DNA from: Pardosa pseudoannulata
Lineage: Eukaryota; Arthropoda; Arachnida; Araneae; Lycosidae
Direction of reading: 5' to 3'
DNA: 64,000 bases
NCBI GenBank assembly: GCA_032207245.1
Contig: CM063500.1
Coordinates: forward strand, 38,472,487 to 38,536,486
This document shows, one piece after another, positions 10,812 through 23,361 of the stretch (positions are counted from its first letter, which is position 1; every line of letters begins with the position of its first letter). The notes below the pieces were generated by a model. It was given only the letters and a program-made list of their open reading frames with translations, had not been told where the DNA came from and made no database searches. Both the position numbers and the translations under genes were made by a program.

Positions 10812-11519
10812 GAGGACAAAGATCCAGGTATCCAAGGCGAAAATCCTCCGACAAGTCTTTTTATTCATAAACAACCGTTGGATCAAGATGAACAAATTGA
10901 GTTGATTCAGCAGGTAAACTCGATGCAGAAGACATTTAGAGCCTTAAATGAAATGTGGGAAACCATGTCTAACGTCTTTTGTCAAAGAGAGGAAATGAGT
11001 ATAGCTCGTAAGGAAGAACACGTACGACAGGCCAAAGAGAAGGAAGCAGACTCCATCAACGTTACACCAGGCGGAGTGGGTTTGGAACATTCTGCTATTA
11101 AGCCTTTTGAACTTGATGAGCTTGCAGCTAAGCGTTATTACTATATGTGGAGGGATAATCTTAAGAAAAGTATCGAACTACAACGACGTAAGGCAAGACA
11201 AAGTGTTGAGAAATGGTTCACGTTCCTTCATCAGTTTGATGATGAGGAAGAGCAACTTAAACCTTCTAACCATAGTGTGGTGTCGTGGGACACAATTTGG
11301 AACGGATTTGTAATTATCTTCTTTGCAATATTTACAGTTTTATTTATGGGGCCAGAAAGTGCAGATCTACCTGTAAAAGATGCACTTGAAACTTGGCATG
11401 ACAAATTTTTAGAATTTGTTGTTCGAGTCTATAAATCCTATTTGTCGTATCACAACATAACTATTGATCACACAGAAAATGCGTTGTATTGGATAAATTC
11501 AAATGATAGTTCAGTTTAA
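10812..11519 (+). CDS. Terminal exon of an unidentified coiled-coil membrane protein
   Basis: The exon starts after the acceptor ttggcttctttcag in phase 0 and runs 235 codons to TAA at 11517-11519. A start at 10785 would lie inside the intron and has only a TTG, so I treat this as a 3' exon with its upstream exons unidentified. The first ~100 residues are charged and helical (QIELIQQVNSMQKTF... REEMSIARKEEHVRQAKEKE). A basic segment follows (RRKARQSVEKW), then an acidic DDEEEQ. One hydrophobic segment, TIWNGFVIIFFAIFTVLF, is a clear transmembrane helix about 50-60 residues from the end. The tail holds NIT and NDSS, possible N-glycosylation sites if lumenal. This suggests a single-pass, near C-terminally anchored protein. 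I do not recognise the family. Codon use is balanced and there are no frameshifts, so it is probably functional. Confidence 0.75.
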   Translation, partial: EDKDPGIQGENPPTSLFIHKQPLDQDEQIELIQQVNSMQKTFRALNEMWETMSNVFCQREEMSIARKEEHVRQAKEKEADSINVTPGGVGLEHSAIKPFELDELAAKRYYYMWRDNLKKSIELQRRKARQSVEKWFTFLHQFDDEEEQLKPSNHSVVSWDTIWNGFVIIFFAIFTVLFMGPESADLPVKDALETWHDKFLEFVVRVYKSYLSYHNITIDHTENALYWINSNDSSV

Positions 11520-11549
11520 ACTTGTTTTTTTTTTAATTTAAGCATTGTT

Positions 11550-11555
11550 AATAAA
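11550..11555 (+). terminator. Poly(A) signal AATAAA
   Basis: AATAAA lies 31 bp after the stop codon of the membrane-protein exon, a normal distance for a short 3' UTR. Confidence 0.65.
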
Positions 11556-11579
11556 ATTTTTAAAGTTTTATAGTTTATA

Positions 11580-12247
11580 TGTGAATCCTTATTTCTCATA
11601 TGACGAATAAAGATTATACCAGAAAGTGTCATGTAGAAAGAGAATTAGAGTATTGCAATCATTAAAATATTCAATCTAGCGATTTTGATGAAAGACCAAT
11701 CTTCCAAAGTCCTAGAATCGTGAAGAACTGAGAGTTGGGGAACACGATAACTCAACAAACTAGATGAATCAAGGCTCTGTTCTTTCCGATTTGTATCAGA
11801 CCTTTGAACCCAAATAGGTCAACTAGTACTCTTAGCATTTGGTTGTACACAAGATAATTCTTGACTATTATTCACGACATGCGGCGATAACCTACACTCC
11901 CGAGGGATGGGATACTTCCTTTCAAACTCGAATATTTGAAATTCACATACCAATGTTTAATCTTTCAGGTCTGTGGTAGGCCGGTAAAATTACTCTCCCC
12001 TCTTTACACATTTTTAACCCCTTCCTTTCTGCAGCCACTACCGCGGGTTGGAGTTTGGTATTTGTTCCCTCCAGGCCGTGATATTTTCGAGGTGGAATGT
12101 TCAAAGATTAATGTTCGCACAAAGATGTCTTGTATTTCTTATGCCGTAATCTTAATGCCACCTTTCTGAGCACTGGATAGAGGGACCTGTAATGTCAAAT
12201 GGAATTATATTCATTTAATCTGACATTGTTGTATTACATCTAATGGA
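11580..12247. other. Intergenic sequence
   Basis: No gene or element recognised. The open frame at 11936-12169 has no family signature. Confidence 0.35.
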
Positions 12248-12393
12248 GACGGGCGTACGCAAGGGGGGGGGGTAGGGGTTTAAACATTCCTCTTGAGCTC
12301 AAACAAAATGGCAAAAATAGATATTTGTAGAAATTATGCGGATTATTTTTAGAATTATGAACCCCCCTTGAAAAATTCCTGCGTACGCCACTG
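12248..12393. mobile_element. Small hAT-like MITE
   Basis: The left end contains GGGCGTACGCAAGG, and the right end, read on the reverse strand, is CAGTGGCGTACGCAGGAA. This is the TIR style of hAT elements. Inward of both ends lie G-rich/C-rich blocks. No clear target duplication was found. Confidence 0.6.
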
Positions 12394-12764
12394 AGTGGAA
12401 AATCTGGGTATAGACCTTCAAACATTCAGATTTAAGAACTCACCGTTTATGTTCGCAAGTACACCTGCGAGCATGCATTCTGCGACATGAAATATATCAA
12501 ATCAAACTATAGAAACTCGACAGCCATTTCTGCAGCCATAAATATTAAATAGCAATAACAAGTTTATTTTTAAACGATCGTTGCCCAACAATTATACTTC
12601 GAAACTTTTGAGTTTATTTTGCATTTAATTTTTTTTTTCACATTTTAGTCTTTTTTTTATCTATTAACAAAATTACTTTAATTCCTTCCCTTCTTTGGTA
12701 CTGAAACCCCAGCTTTAACTATATTCAATCAATCTAATGGAATTTTATTCTAATGACCGATCCC

Positions 12765-12890
12765 TCTAATCCAGAGATTTCTAACAGTAAGCATAAAAAT
12801 GACAACGAGTGAAAATAAGCAACTAAAAGAGGAAAGAAAAAGCTAGTGTGGTTGGTTGATTTGCGAGTTCATAACACAAACTAGATAGTA
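12765..12890. repeat. Left copy of a duplicated flank
   Basis: This ~125-bp segment (ctaatccagagatttctaac ... cacaaactag) recurs in diverged form at 13972-14098 (ctaatgcagagattttcaac ... cacaaactac). The pair brackets the hAT-like element at 12896-13869. Confidence 0.6.
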
Positions 12891-12895
12891 GAAAG

Positions 12896-13869
12896 CAGGG
12901 TTCCCACTCTTTTTCCAGAACAAAAATTAAGGACTTTTTAAGGACCAAACTAACTTTTTATAAGGATCTACTTGAAATACACAACATAACGACATAAACC
13001 CTATTTCTTAAGGAACCTATTTTAATATTTATGAACCAGACAAGCCCTGTTTAATAAATGCCCTACAATATTTCAGAAGTTAAGTTTTTAAAAATGCCTA
13101 AAAATTAGTATAATATAAACCTATTGATAAAAGCATTTTGAAAAATGTACATCTAAAGTTTTTTTGAGTCATCAAATTAAAAGTAAATTGTGAATAAAAT
13201 ATATTATAAACAGTACTCTCTGACGGTTTAAAAATTACTCTGAGTGTGTACTAGCTGATTATACTCGACGTTGCGTGGGAAAGAAGAAAGTTTGACTTTT
13301 TTATTATATTCAATGCAAGGAAAATTAAAGTTCCATAAGTAACTGAAATATCTACAAATCCCCTACCCTCCATGCTTTGTTTAATTAAAATCTGCATGAC
13401 TCTTAGCTATTAGGAAAAGGCAGCTGACTTTATAAACCTTTTCAGTATGCGAAAGATTATTTGTCAAAAAAGTTTTCTAGCTTGTAACCATAAAAAGTAC
13501 TAATAAACTAAAAGTATTTTCATAATTTTTTAAGGATATTAAGGAAAAGTTTGAATTGCTACACTAATACACTGAAAACATATATGTATTTGAGGACTTT
13601 CTTTTTACTGCACTTTTCACTAGAAAATGTAAAAGAATGTTATGAACATTAACAAATATTTTATATATTCTTTTACCAGTATTTATCCCCTGTACTGGTG
13701 TTCTTAGAACCAGTTTGGGCAAGTTTAACTCCAAACCTACAAAACCAGAAAGTTTGGAGAGTATGGCAAAAACTGATAAGAAATCACTGACGACGAAGAA
13801 ATTGATCACATTTCAATTAAGGAGTTTTTAAGGACTTTTGAAGGACTTTTGAGGACCGTGGGACCCTCG
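12896..13869 (+). mobile_element. hAT-like family B, copy 1 (5-bp TSD)
   Basis: The left end is CAGGGTTCCCACTC and the right end on the reverse strand resembles CGAGGGTCCCACGG, with one extra base against the other copies. Exact 5-bp duplications, gaaag, flank it at 12891-12895 and 13870-13874. Subterminal sequence repeats the theme TTAAGGACTTTTTAAGGAC many times. No transposase is visible. Related copies are at 15747, 26497 and 59764. Confidence 0.8.
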
Positions 13870-13971
13870 GAAAGTTCAGGAATAGAAAACACATTTTGTG
13901 GTATATATACGTACTCTGACTGTGAAAGGATTAGCTTTCATGGGATAAGGCGATGGTGCAACTAGATTGCC

Positions 13972-14098
13972 TGGGTCGAGCCTTCTAATGCAGAGATTTT
14001 CAACAGTAAGCAGTAAAATGAGCACGAGTAGAAAATAAAACAACTGAAGGGGACAGGGAGGTGGATTCGTGAATGCATGACACACAAACTACTGAGTA
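13972..14098. repeat. Right copy of a duplicated flank
   Basis: Diverged partner of 12765-12890 in the same orientation. It lies about 100 bp beyond the transposon, so it is not a simple target duplication. Confidence 0.55.
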
Positions 14099-14099
14099 G

Positions 14100-15740
14100 A
14101 GAGCTAAGGGACAAATATTTTTGCGACCAGAGATGAAGTTAATAGTTTTATCAATCTGGGCGGTTTAAATGGCCACGAGAAAACCAACAGATATTGCAGG
14201 GATTACCCAATCAAATTTCATGAATTTTCGATGGTACAATAGGTACGAAACAGCTCTTATATTAGTCTTCGGAATGATAAAACTTTCCTTTTCAAATTTT
14301 CTGATTTGAATTTATTATTCGTCATGTGTAGAATACACATGTACTTGTCATACGTAAACTTCCAATCATATGACTTCGCTTACAAACAAAACAAGTTTAC
14401 ATATTACCCTCCACTATATTTGGTAATATTTTGCCACGGTCTTGATTGGCCTATTGGCCTTAACTTGACAGAGTCGACGAAAAATTTCGTTCCGTTGTCA
14501 GAAACGGAAAGTGTTAGATGATTTTCTCTTCAAAAATCCGGCAATTCGTACTTTTACCCCGGTAATCTGGATATGTTCCCAAAACCCGGTATTGCACCCA
14601 AAGAATAGGCAGATCAATTTAAGAACACAAGAATAGTTCAAGAAGGCGGTTATACTTTTTTATATATAATAAACCTAGAGTTATAAACTTTTATACCTAG
14701 GTAAATATGTTATACCTGGAATCCCACCCAAATTTGTCAGATAAATTCAGACTTTCCCTGACCAAATGTCGAAAAGTATTATTTCAGATGTAATTAAATT
14801 TAAATGTGGTTATTAGTTATCAGTAAAAGCAAGATTATTAATTTAAAAGCATTATTAACTTAATAGTATATTCAATAAACTTTAACTAAACTATCAATAA
14901 ACTATAAGCAAGCAGCTTTAAAAAAAATGAAGCCAGTTGTTGCACAATAAATAGCTAAATTGCTATGAAATTTTTTTAAAAGAAATTAATATTTTGCCTA
15001 AATTTTTTCCTTGATGTTTAAACAAAAATGCATAATGAATTCATAAAGAAAAGAGCTAAAAATGCTCAAACTTGTGCATAATTTAAACTTTTCATTTTAA
15101 ACGAATAATTTAAAACTTTAATTATTCAATAACGTTAGCTTGTATTTTAGACTTAAAAAAATAGATTTACCGAACTATTACGGAGGATAAAGCAAAAAAT
15201 TTTTGCCTGTGACAAATTTTATATTTGACATTTTCTCTACTTTCCTAACAAATACACTTTCTAAAAATATATTAACAGCAGGTACAAGCAGTTAAAAAAA
15301 TTTACATTAAAAATTTTTATACATTTAAAATAACATCTATCATGAAACAGCTGTAAGATGTTAAGAAATTTAAGAACAAGAATTCATGTTATACTGTACA
15401 GAATTTTCAGACACTTTAATTTGCCCACTTGCTGAACCTAACGTAATAATCTTAATGAGGTACTTAATATGTAGCCTTACATCCGTTTTGAAACGGCATT
15501 TTTAATTCATATAAAATTTAAATGCTATATTTAACTTATGCACCTATATCCTAACATTTATCTTGCCTTTAAGATATACACTAAACAATCAGTATAACAA
15601 TATATAATAGAAATTTCAGGAACTTTACATATAACATGCTAATTACAGATTATACATAGGGACATATCTTATTGGTTTCTGAAAATTAAATTATTTACGT
15701 AGTGGTAAATTATAAAAAGTAAATTAAAATTTATGAGCAT
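14100..15740. other. AT-rich intergenic sequence
   Basis: Nothing recognisable as a gene. The frame at 14306-14521 has no family signature and no matching splice context. Confidence 0.4.
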
Positions 15741-15746
15741 TTAAAA

Positions 15747-17678
15747 CGGGGTTCCCGCTCTTTTTCCAGAACAAAAATTAAGGACTTTTTAAGTACTTTC
15801 TAAGGACTAAAGTAACTTTTTCTAAGGATCTACTTGAAATACACGACATAACAGCATAAACCCATCTTCTGAGGAACATATTTTAATGATTATGAACCAG
15901 ACAAGGCATGTTCAATGTCTTGCAATATACGAATGGATCGGGACAGCCAATTTTGGTGCTACACTTCAGGTAGAAAATTGCTTGGCTCACTGGCGCCATC
16001 TATTAACTAAAAACTTATTTCAGTAATCGTGAGCTCATACTTAATACACCGTATTAAACAGGGAAGGTGAAGCAAATGTGGATAGCGGAGGTTTAAGCTG
16101 CACAATTTGTGACAAAAATCTCAAATAAATAAGCTATATTTGTTTATATTTGTATGGTCTTTTACTTTTTAAAATCATTAACAATAACTGGTAAAAATAT
16201 GCAATCACATTGCATTATTCAGATAACGTTTGTTCTCCGTTTATTGTAATGGACAGTAAATAGCCTGATTTAAGCATGAAAAAATTACTCATTGAAATGT
16301 CATTCAATATAATACTTTAGAAGCTTATATTTTTCTATCAAAGAATATTCAAGAAGAATTCTTTTCTACTCTTTAGTAAATGAAATAATTATTCAATATT
16401 GCTGTTCACTTTTGAGAGGAATAGTAAAATTTAAACTTATGAATATTCTTTGATAGAAAAATGTAAGTTTCTAAATTATTATATTGAATAACATTTTTTC
16501 AGAACAATGTTTTTATTTTTAAAAATCAAGCTGTTTATTGGCCATTATAGACAGCTTGAGGTATAAAGTTTATAATAGCAAAAATTGATTTTAAAATAAT
16601 AAAAAATATATAAAGGATAAAAAAAATTCCAGTTAAAAATAAAAACCAATTTTTGAAAATTGTCAAAATTGTAAAAAAAAAATATTAGAAATGAGTATTA
16701 GAAGTAAAATGAAATATTAAAATATAAAAATAATAATAAATATTAAAATTAATAAATTTATTAAAATAAAATATTAGTATTACTAGCACTTCTCTTCTTC
16801 ATTTTCTCAAGCTCATTTCTTAGCAAAAACTAATTTTATACACTCAAAACGACAAAAACTAACAAAAATAAAAATAAAAAAATTATAATTCAGGTAACAA
16901 ACAATAAAAAGGAGAAAATAGAAAAATGACTAAAAATATTGTCAAAAATGTAAATAAAATAATGAAAAAAACTGACCAATTAATTCAGTAGTTTTAGTTA
17001 ATATATTAGTAAATAGATGGCGCGAGTGAACCAAGCAATTTTCTACTGGAAGTGTAGCACCATAATTGGCTGTCCCGATCCACTCATTGCAATATTTCAG
17101 TATTCAGTTTTTAAAAATGCCTAAAAATTAATATAAGATATATATTTGATAAAACCTACTTTTGAAAAATGTACATCTAAAGTTTTTGAAGTGATCAAAC
17201 TAAAAATAAATTAATAAAAACAATATTACAGTACTTTCTGAGTGTTTAAAAATGACTGATATATATATACATATATATACTAGCTGATTATACTCGATTT
17301 TGCCTGGGCAAGAAGAAAGTTTTGGACTTTTCTATTACATTCAATGCAAGGAAAATTAAAACTTCCATAAATAACTGAAATATCTACAAACCTCATCCTC
17401 CCTGCTTCGTTTAATTAAAATCTTCATGACTGTTAGCTATTAGGAAAGACTTTATACTTTAAACCTTTTAAGTATACCAAAGATTATATATTTGTCATAT
17501 AAGAAAACTGATAGGAAATCACATGACGACTGCAGATCTCGTCGATGGAGAAATTGATCACATTGCTATTTAAAAATTAAGGAGTTTTTAAGGACCTTTG
17601 ACGAAAATTAAGTAGTTTTAAGGGCCCTTAAAAATGAAAGCTAAAATTAAGGAGCTCTGAAGGACCGTGGGAACCCTG
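15747..17678 (+). mobile_element. hAT-like family B, copy 2, interrupted
   Basis: The left end is cggggttcccgctctttttc and the right end is gaccgtgggaaccctg. Exact 5-bp duplications, taaaa, lie at 15742-15746 and 17679-17683. Removing the inserted element at 15929-17087 and one copy of its 8-bp duplication leaves about 765 bp that follow copy 1, including the tactagctgattatactcg core near 17280. Confidence 0.85.
15929..17087. mobile_element. Long-TIR (Mutator-like) element inside copy 2
   Basis: The ends are long inverted repeats of about 70 bp, starting ggatcgggacagccaatttt and continuing through tagaaaattgcttggctcac to a tagatggcgc motif. The target duplication tgcaatat (15921-15928 and 17088-17095) is 8 bp, or 9 bp if the preceding t is counted. 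A second inverted repeat lies inside, around 16290-16350 and 16437-16500, sharing tttttctatcaaagaatatt. There is no transposase. Long TIRs with an 8-9 bp duplication suggest a Mutator-like element, but this is inference. Confidence 0.75.
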
Positions 17679-17861
17679 TAAAAGTTTTTGAGCAGCTTTT
17701 TTTAAGCTTAAACAATTTATTTTTCAGAACAGTGTTTCTTACAGCAACATTGACCCCGATTAAAATATTTCCATTTTTCTATCATCAGGTATTCTAAAGT
17801 TTGTCTACCCAAATTGGAACTAAATTCAGTTTGGTTTTCTGCACAATTCTGAAAACTTTTA

Positions 17862-18651
17862 AGGTATCCGTCTACGTTAAAAACGTTACTTTTTGCCAAA
17901 AATCATAATTTTTTTTTTCTAAATCTGTTTTTGTTTTGTCCCTACGGCATTTTAAAGAAAAGTTACAGCTGTGACATCAGTGACAGCTGTCAAAACAAAC
18001 CGGAAATAGTGACTTCGGAACCGGAAGTTGTGAATTTAAAGCCTTTAAGAGCATTTTTTATGGACAAAACTTTTTAAATTTTCATGAAGATTAGTTTAAA
18101 CATTTTTCTATTATTTTTAATAATTAGCAACTTGGTAATTAGAAAGTTTTGGAGCAAGAAAGTGTGGGGTATTTTAAAAATGTATTTTAATTTTTTAATA
18201 GTTAAAGTTGTTTTCATAAACTTAAACTTCAAATGCGTTTTTTCTCAAAACGGTATTTTTAATAAAATGTTGAAACTTCAAATGTGATTTCTGAAAAAGT
18301 TCTTAAAATATTTTGTTGAAAATTATTATGAGTAATAATTTTGAAGGACCAAAATTTTTTACCAAATGAAAATTAAGCAAAGATTTTGGGTGATTCACTA
18401 GTCCAGTATATAAGAAATGTGTTACATTAAAAAATATTGAAATAATTTATTAAAAAATTGGACCTTTTGAAAAAAACAGATTTTTTTTACTAAATTTTTT
18501 TCATTTATTAGAAATTTTATAAAAATTTCTCCAGGAATAAATTTTTTAAGTGCTATTCTCTATAATATAAAAAATAAATCTAAAAATGTAAAAACATGAA
18601 CTAGTTTCTACGTTTAAAGAAAAAAGTTCTCCGAACGTAGACGGATACCCT
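17862..18651. mobile_element. TIR element, ~790 bp, unclassified
   Basis: The left end aggtatccgtctacgtt matches the reverse of the right end aacgtagacggataccct. The interior holds acagctgtgacatcagtgac and AT-rich sequence, with no transposase. The target duplication is unclear, so the superfamily is open. Confidence 0.6.
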
Positions 18652-19279
18652 AACACGCAACATTACTGTGTGATGAGAGTAATATTCAGCATTATTTTTT
18701 GCAAAATTTGTATTTAATTGCTGAATTATAATCTTTCAGCTGTTTAAAAGTTTTGTTATTTTCCGGAGAAATCTTGAGAAGCTTCCGGAGTTTTTCAAAT
18801 TTTCTCATTTTTTCCGGAATAATTGGCATGTCTGCTAAGTAAGAGTTTAACCATTATTTTTAACATCAAAATTTTACAACTTTGTCGACACCAAAGAAAC
18901 AAACTAAAAATTTGTGAAATACCTTTTATTATTTTACAAAAAATTTTACAGGAATGTGAATCAATTATAATGACACACCATGAATATATTTAATACACTT
19001 TTAAAGAAGTTTGTTCCAAAAATTATACAATTAAACACAATTTAGCTGTCTCAATTAAGAGTAAAGTTTTCTCTTCAACTCAAAAATCTGTCAGTATATG
19101 AACAAAAAAAAATTTCTTTTATAATACCCCTAGATTATGAACATTCACAATTTCAAAAAAATTTCTTATATGATTCACTTAGAAGGCAGAGTAAGTTAAG
19201 ATGATTTGGAATAAGTTCTATTATTTCATCTAGTTCCATGTTATTCTAATGGAAAACTTGCTCTACTTCTGAGTGGTTT
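18652..19279. other. AT-rich intergenic sequence
   Basis: No gene or element seen. Confidence 0.35.
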
Positions 19280-20113
19280 GCCTTTAATTTTTTTAACAAA
19301 TCTCATCACATGATAAGAGAATGATAAGAGTGCATAATTCTTCAGGGTTATTGCATGATAAAAAATTTTAAAAAGTGTGAGAAAAATATATTTAAAATTT
19401 ATATTATTTATAAAAAATTACAATGCAAATACTTCACTAAAAAATTTTTAAAAGACTGCCTTTAATTAATTTTTTAAACAAATCTCATTGCATGGTAAGA
19501 GCACATAATTCTTCAGGGTTATTGCATGACTAAATTTTTAAAAAGTGAGAAAAATGTATTTAAAATTTATATTAATGAAAAATTTCAATACAAACACTTG
19601 ACTAAAAAATTTTTAAAGAGCTGTCTTTAATTAATTTTTTAAACAAATCTCATTGCATGATAAGAGCGCATAATTCTTCAGGGTTATTGCATGAATAAAT
19701 ATTTAAAAAGTGAGAAAAATGTATTTAAAATTTATATTAATGAAAAATTTCAATGCAAACACTTGACTAAAAATTTTTTAAAGAGCTGTCTTTAATTTTT
19801 TAAACAAATCTCATTGCATGATAAGAGCGCATAATTCATCAGGGTTATTTATTGCATGACTAAATTTTTAAAAAGTGAGAAAAATGTAATTAAAATTTAT
19901 ATTATTAATGAAAAATTTCAATGCAAATACTTCACTAAAAAATTTTTTAAAGGCTACCTTTAATTAATTTTTTGAACAAAACTCATTGAATAAGAGTGCA
20001 TAATTCATCAGGGTTATTGCATGAATAAATATTTAAAAAGTGTGAAAAAAATATTTTAAATTTATATTAATAAAAATTTTCAATGCAAATATTTCACTAA
20101 AAATTTTTAAAAA
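19280..20113. repeat. ~165-bp tandem repeat array, 5 units
   Basis: The marker cataattcwtcagggttatt recurs near 19332, 19504, 19669, 19830 and 19999, a period of 161-172 bp. Units share caaatctcattgcatgataa and a long AT-rich tail. It passes directly into the ~565-bp array. Confidence 0.85.
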
Positions 20114-21790
20114 GGCATCACCACCAATAACATTGAAGAATTTTCTGTTTGGCCTGTGGTAATATTTCCAAAAAATCTTGAAATGGGAACCAATTTCTCA
20201 ATATGTTAAAATGGAGCTAGAGGAATCCAGTATGGTTAGTACCCAATCACTTTGTAAGTCCAGGAAGAAAAAATAATCTTTAGTTTTTTAATACTTTTTT
20301 TTTCTGGTTTATAAAAATTTACAATATTAAATAATTGACAAAAAATGAGGAAACTCTTTAGCCAAAAAGAATATTTAATTATTATATTGACATATACAAA
20401 GATCTGAAAACATAAAAATGAGAAGGCCTGGTTTCTTGCCAGCAGAAAATAGTTTCTGTTGAACCTGTGGCAGAAAGTCTTAACTAGCAAAAACTAGGGT
20501 TTTTTCTAAAAAATTCTGTAACTCACACACCAATAGGGACAAAATTCAAATTTCATCTTAAGCAAAGTTTATGGGGTACTTTGCCTCTTAGGCCTTTTGA
20601 TCCTGGGTAGGCACCTTAACACAAAAAAAGAATGCAGTTCTCTCTTTTTTACTTCACTAAAAAAATTTTTTAAAGGCATCCCTAATAACACTGAAGAATT
20701 TTCTATTTGACCTGTGGTAATATTTCTAAAAAATCTTGAAATGGGAACCTATTTCCCAATATGTTAAAATGGAGCTAGAGGAATCCAATATGGTTAGTAC
20801 CCAATCACTTTGTAAGTCCCGGAAGAAAAAATAATCTTTAGTTTTTTAATACACTAATTTTTTAAAAAAATTTCTGGTTTATTAAAATTTTCAATATTAA
20901 ATATTTGACAAAAAATGAGAAAACTCTTTAACCAAAAAGAATATTTAATTATTACATTTATATATACAAAGATCTGAAAACTTAAAAATGAATTCAACTT
21001 CTCAGAAGGACTGGTTTCTTGCCAGCAGAAAATAGTTTCTGTTGAGCCTGTGGCAGAAAGTCAACTAGCAAAAACTAGGGTTTTTTTTTCCAAAAAATTC
21101 TGTAACTCGCACACCAATAGGGACAACATTCAAATTTCATGGGGTACTTTGCCTCTTAGGCCTTTTGATCCTGGTTAGGCACCTTAACACGAAAAAAGAA
21201 TGCAGTTCTCTCTTTTTTACTTCACTTAAAATTTTTTTAAAAGGCATCCCCAATAACACAAGAATTTTCTATTTGATCTGTGGTAATATTTCTAAAAAAT
21301 CTTGGAACCTATTTCCCAATATGTTAAAATGGAGCTAGAGGAATTCAATATGGCTAGTACCTAACAATCTTACGTCTAGGAGGAAAAAATAATCTTTAGT
21401 TTTTTAATACACTAATTTTTTAAAATTTTCAATATTAAATAATATTTGACAAAAAATAAGAAAACTCTTTAACCAAAAAGAATATTTAATTATTACATTT
21501 ACATACACAAAGATCTGAAAACATAAAAATGAATTCAGAAGGCCTGTTTTTTTGCCAGCAGAAAACAGTTTCTGTTGAGTCAGTGGCAGAAAGTCTTAAC
21601 TACCAAAAACTAGGGTTTTTTTTTTTTTTTTTTCCCCAAACAAATTCTGTAACTCACGCACCAATAGGGATAAAATTCAAATTTCATCCTAAGCAAAGTT
21701 TATAGGGTACTTTGCCGCTTAGGCCTTTTGATCCTGGTTAGGCACCAAAATGCAAAAAAGATGCAGTTATCTTTATTTTTTTAGTCTGCA
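20114..21790. repeat. ~565-bp tandem repeat array, 3 units
   Basis: Units start at about 20114, 20675 and 21243 with ggcatc and share tggagctagaggaatycaat and gcagttctctcttttttact. The third unit is more diverged and carries an expanded poly-T. The open frame at 20236-20490 is a by-product of the repeat. Confidence 0.85.
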
Positions 21791-21799
21791 AAATAAAAT

Positions 21800-22800
21800 T
21801 AAAGGCATTGTTAATAAAATTATTTTTTTTCTATGCCTTTTCTGAAAGACATACACACATTTATATGCTCATTTTATAAGACATAATGTCTTTTTTTTTT
21901 TTTTTTTTTTTTGTCTTTAGTATCCTCCTATTTTTAGGTCTAGAATAAACTTTGATTACAAGACTTTTCACAATTTTCCCATTTATTCATAATAAATTAA
22001 GAAACAGTCTGAGTTCAGATAGATTAGCACAACTAGTCCTCTTCAAAGGCATGTTCTGTGAGAAAAGTGACATCAGAATTTAATTTTGTAGAATTTTGTA
22101 CTTTTAATATAATTATTGTACAATGAAAACATTCCACTAGAATGCCTTTTTTTTTTAATCAATTATTTACTTATCTATTTTTACAAGAATCATATCTATT
22201 TGTATACAAGATAAAATTTTTATTTACTGCATTATGTAATGAATTTTAAAATACTCTGAACCATGTTAAAAATATTTCTCACATTTTTTGCAAACTTTTT
22301 AAGTAATTTTAATTGGAAGTTCAACAATATATAATATTAATGCTTTAAACATGTTGTGCCCAAATTATCAGACGAAAATATGATTTTTAAATGAAAGAAA
22401 ATTAACATTATATAGACAAAATAAAAGCAATTGCTTTAAAACTTTTGTGTAAATTATGAACCATTGCAGCTAAATTTCTTATTAGCATTATTTCTTAGTT
22501 CCTACTTGTTTTGCCATTTTCCTAACAGAGCTAAACCCTACTTCTGAACAACTCATATTTAAATAAAGGTTTTGAAAATAGGAATTTTGATAAAAGCCAT
22601 AGAAAGAATATACATGTACTACGCTTGCTAAATAATCACTACCTTCAGGTTTAAAATAACATAATAGCACTTTATCACTTACTGAAATTTAATTTTTACG
22701 GGGGAAATGAAAGCAAAAAAAACACTTAAACACTAAAAGAATTGTTGAAAGCAAATAAGGATAAAATAGATTTAATAGACACTAGTCACAATAGTTGAAT
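21800..22800. other. AT-rich sequence downstream of HELLS
   Basis: Contains a poly-T run near 21890-21912. No gene seen. Confidence 0.35.
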
Positions 22801-22810
22801 CTAACCCGTA

Positions 22811-23290
22811 TCATGGAATACATGTACTAAAATGAAGAAATTAGCAATACAATTTTGTATTCAACCAATTATGACACATGTGACATGTTTTATGCTGGAT
22901 AATTTTAGAACTATAATCAAGAGTACACTATAATATGAAATCCAATAACACACTTGAAAGCAAAAATAATAATAGTCGTATCTAATCAGTATTATGGAAT
23001 ACATGTACTAAAATGAAGAAATTAGCAATACAATTTTGTATTCAACCAATTATGACACGTAACGTTTTATGCTGGATAATTTTAGAACTATAATCCAGAG
23101 TAAACTATAATATGAAATCCAATAATAATAGTCGTATGTAACCAGTATTATGCAATACATGTACTAAAATGAAGAAATTAGCAATACAATTTTGTGTTCG
23201 ACCAATTATGAACATGTGACATGTTTTATGCTAGATAATTTTAGAACTATAATCAAGAGTAAACTATAATGGAAATCCAATAACAAGCTT
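22811..23290. repeat. Three tandem copies of a 150-180 bp unit
   Basis: The unit gaatacatgtactaaaatga...attttagaactataatc starts near 22816, 22997 and 23151. It lies just past the HELLS stop codon, so it may be part of the HELLS 3' UTR. No clear AATAAA on the minus strand fixes the transcript end. Confidence 0.75.
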
Positions 23291-23361
23291 GAAAACAAAA
23301 ATTGCTTATATTTACGAAATGGAATAAAATGCAATATTTCAGATCACAAATGATAAAAGCA

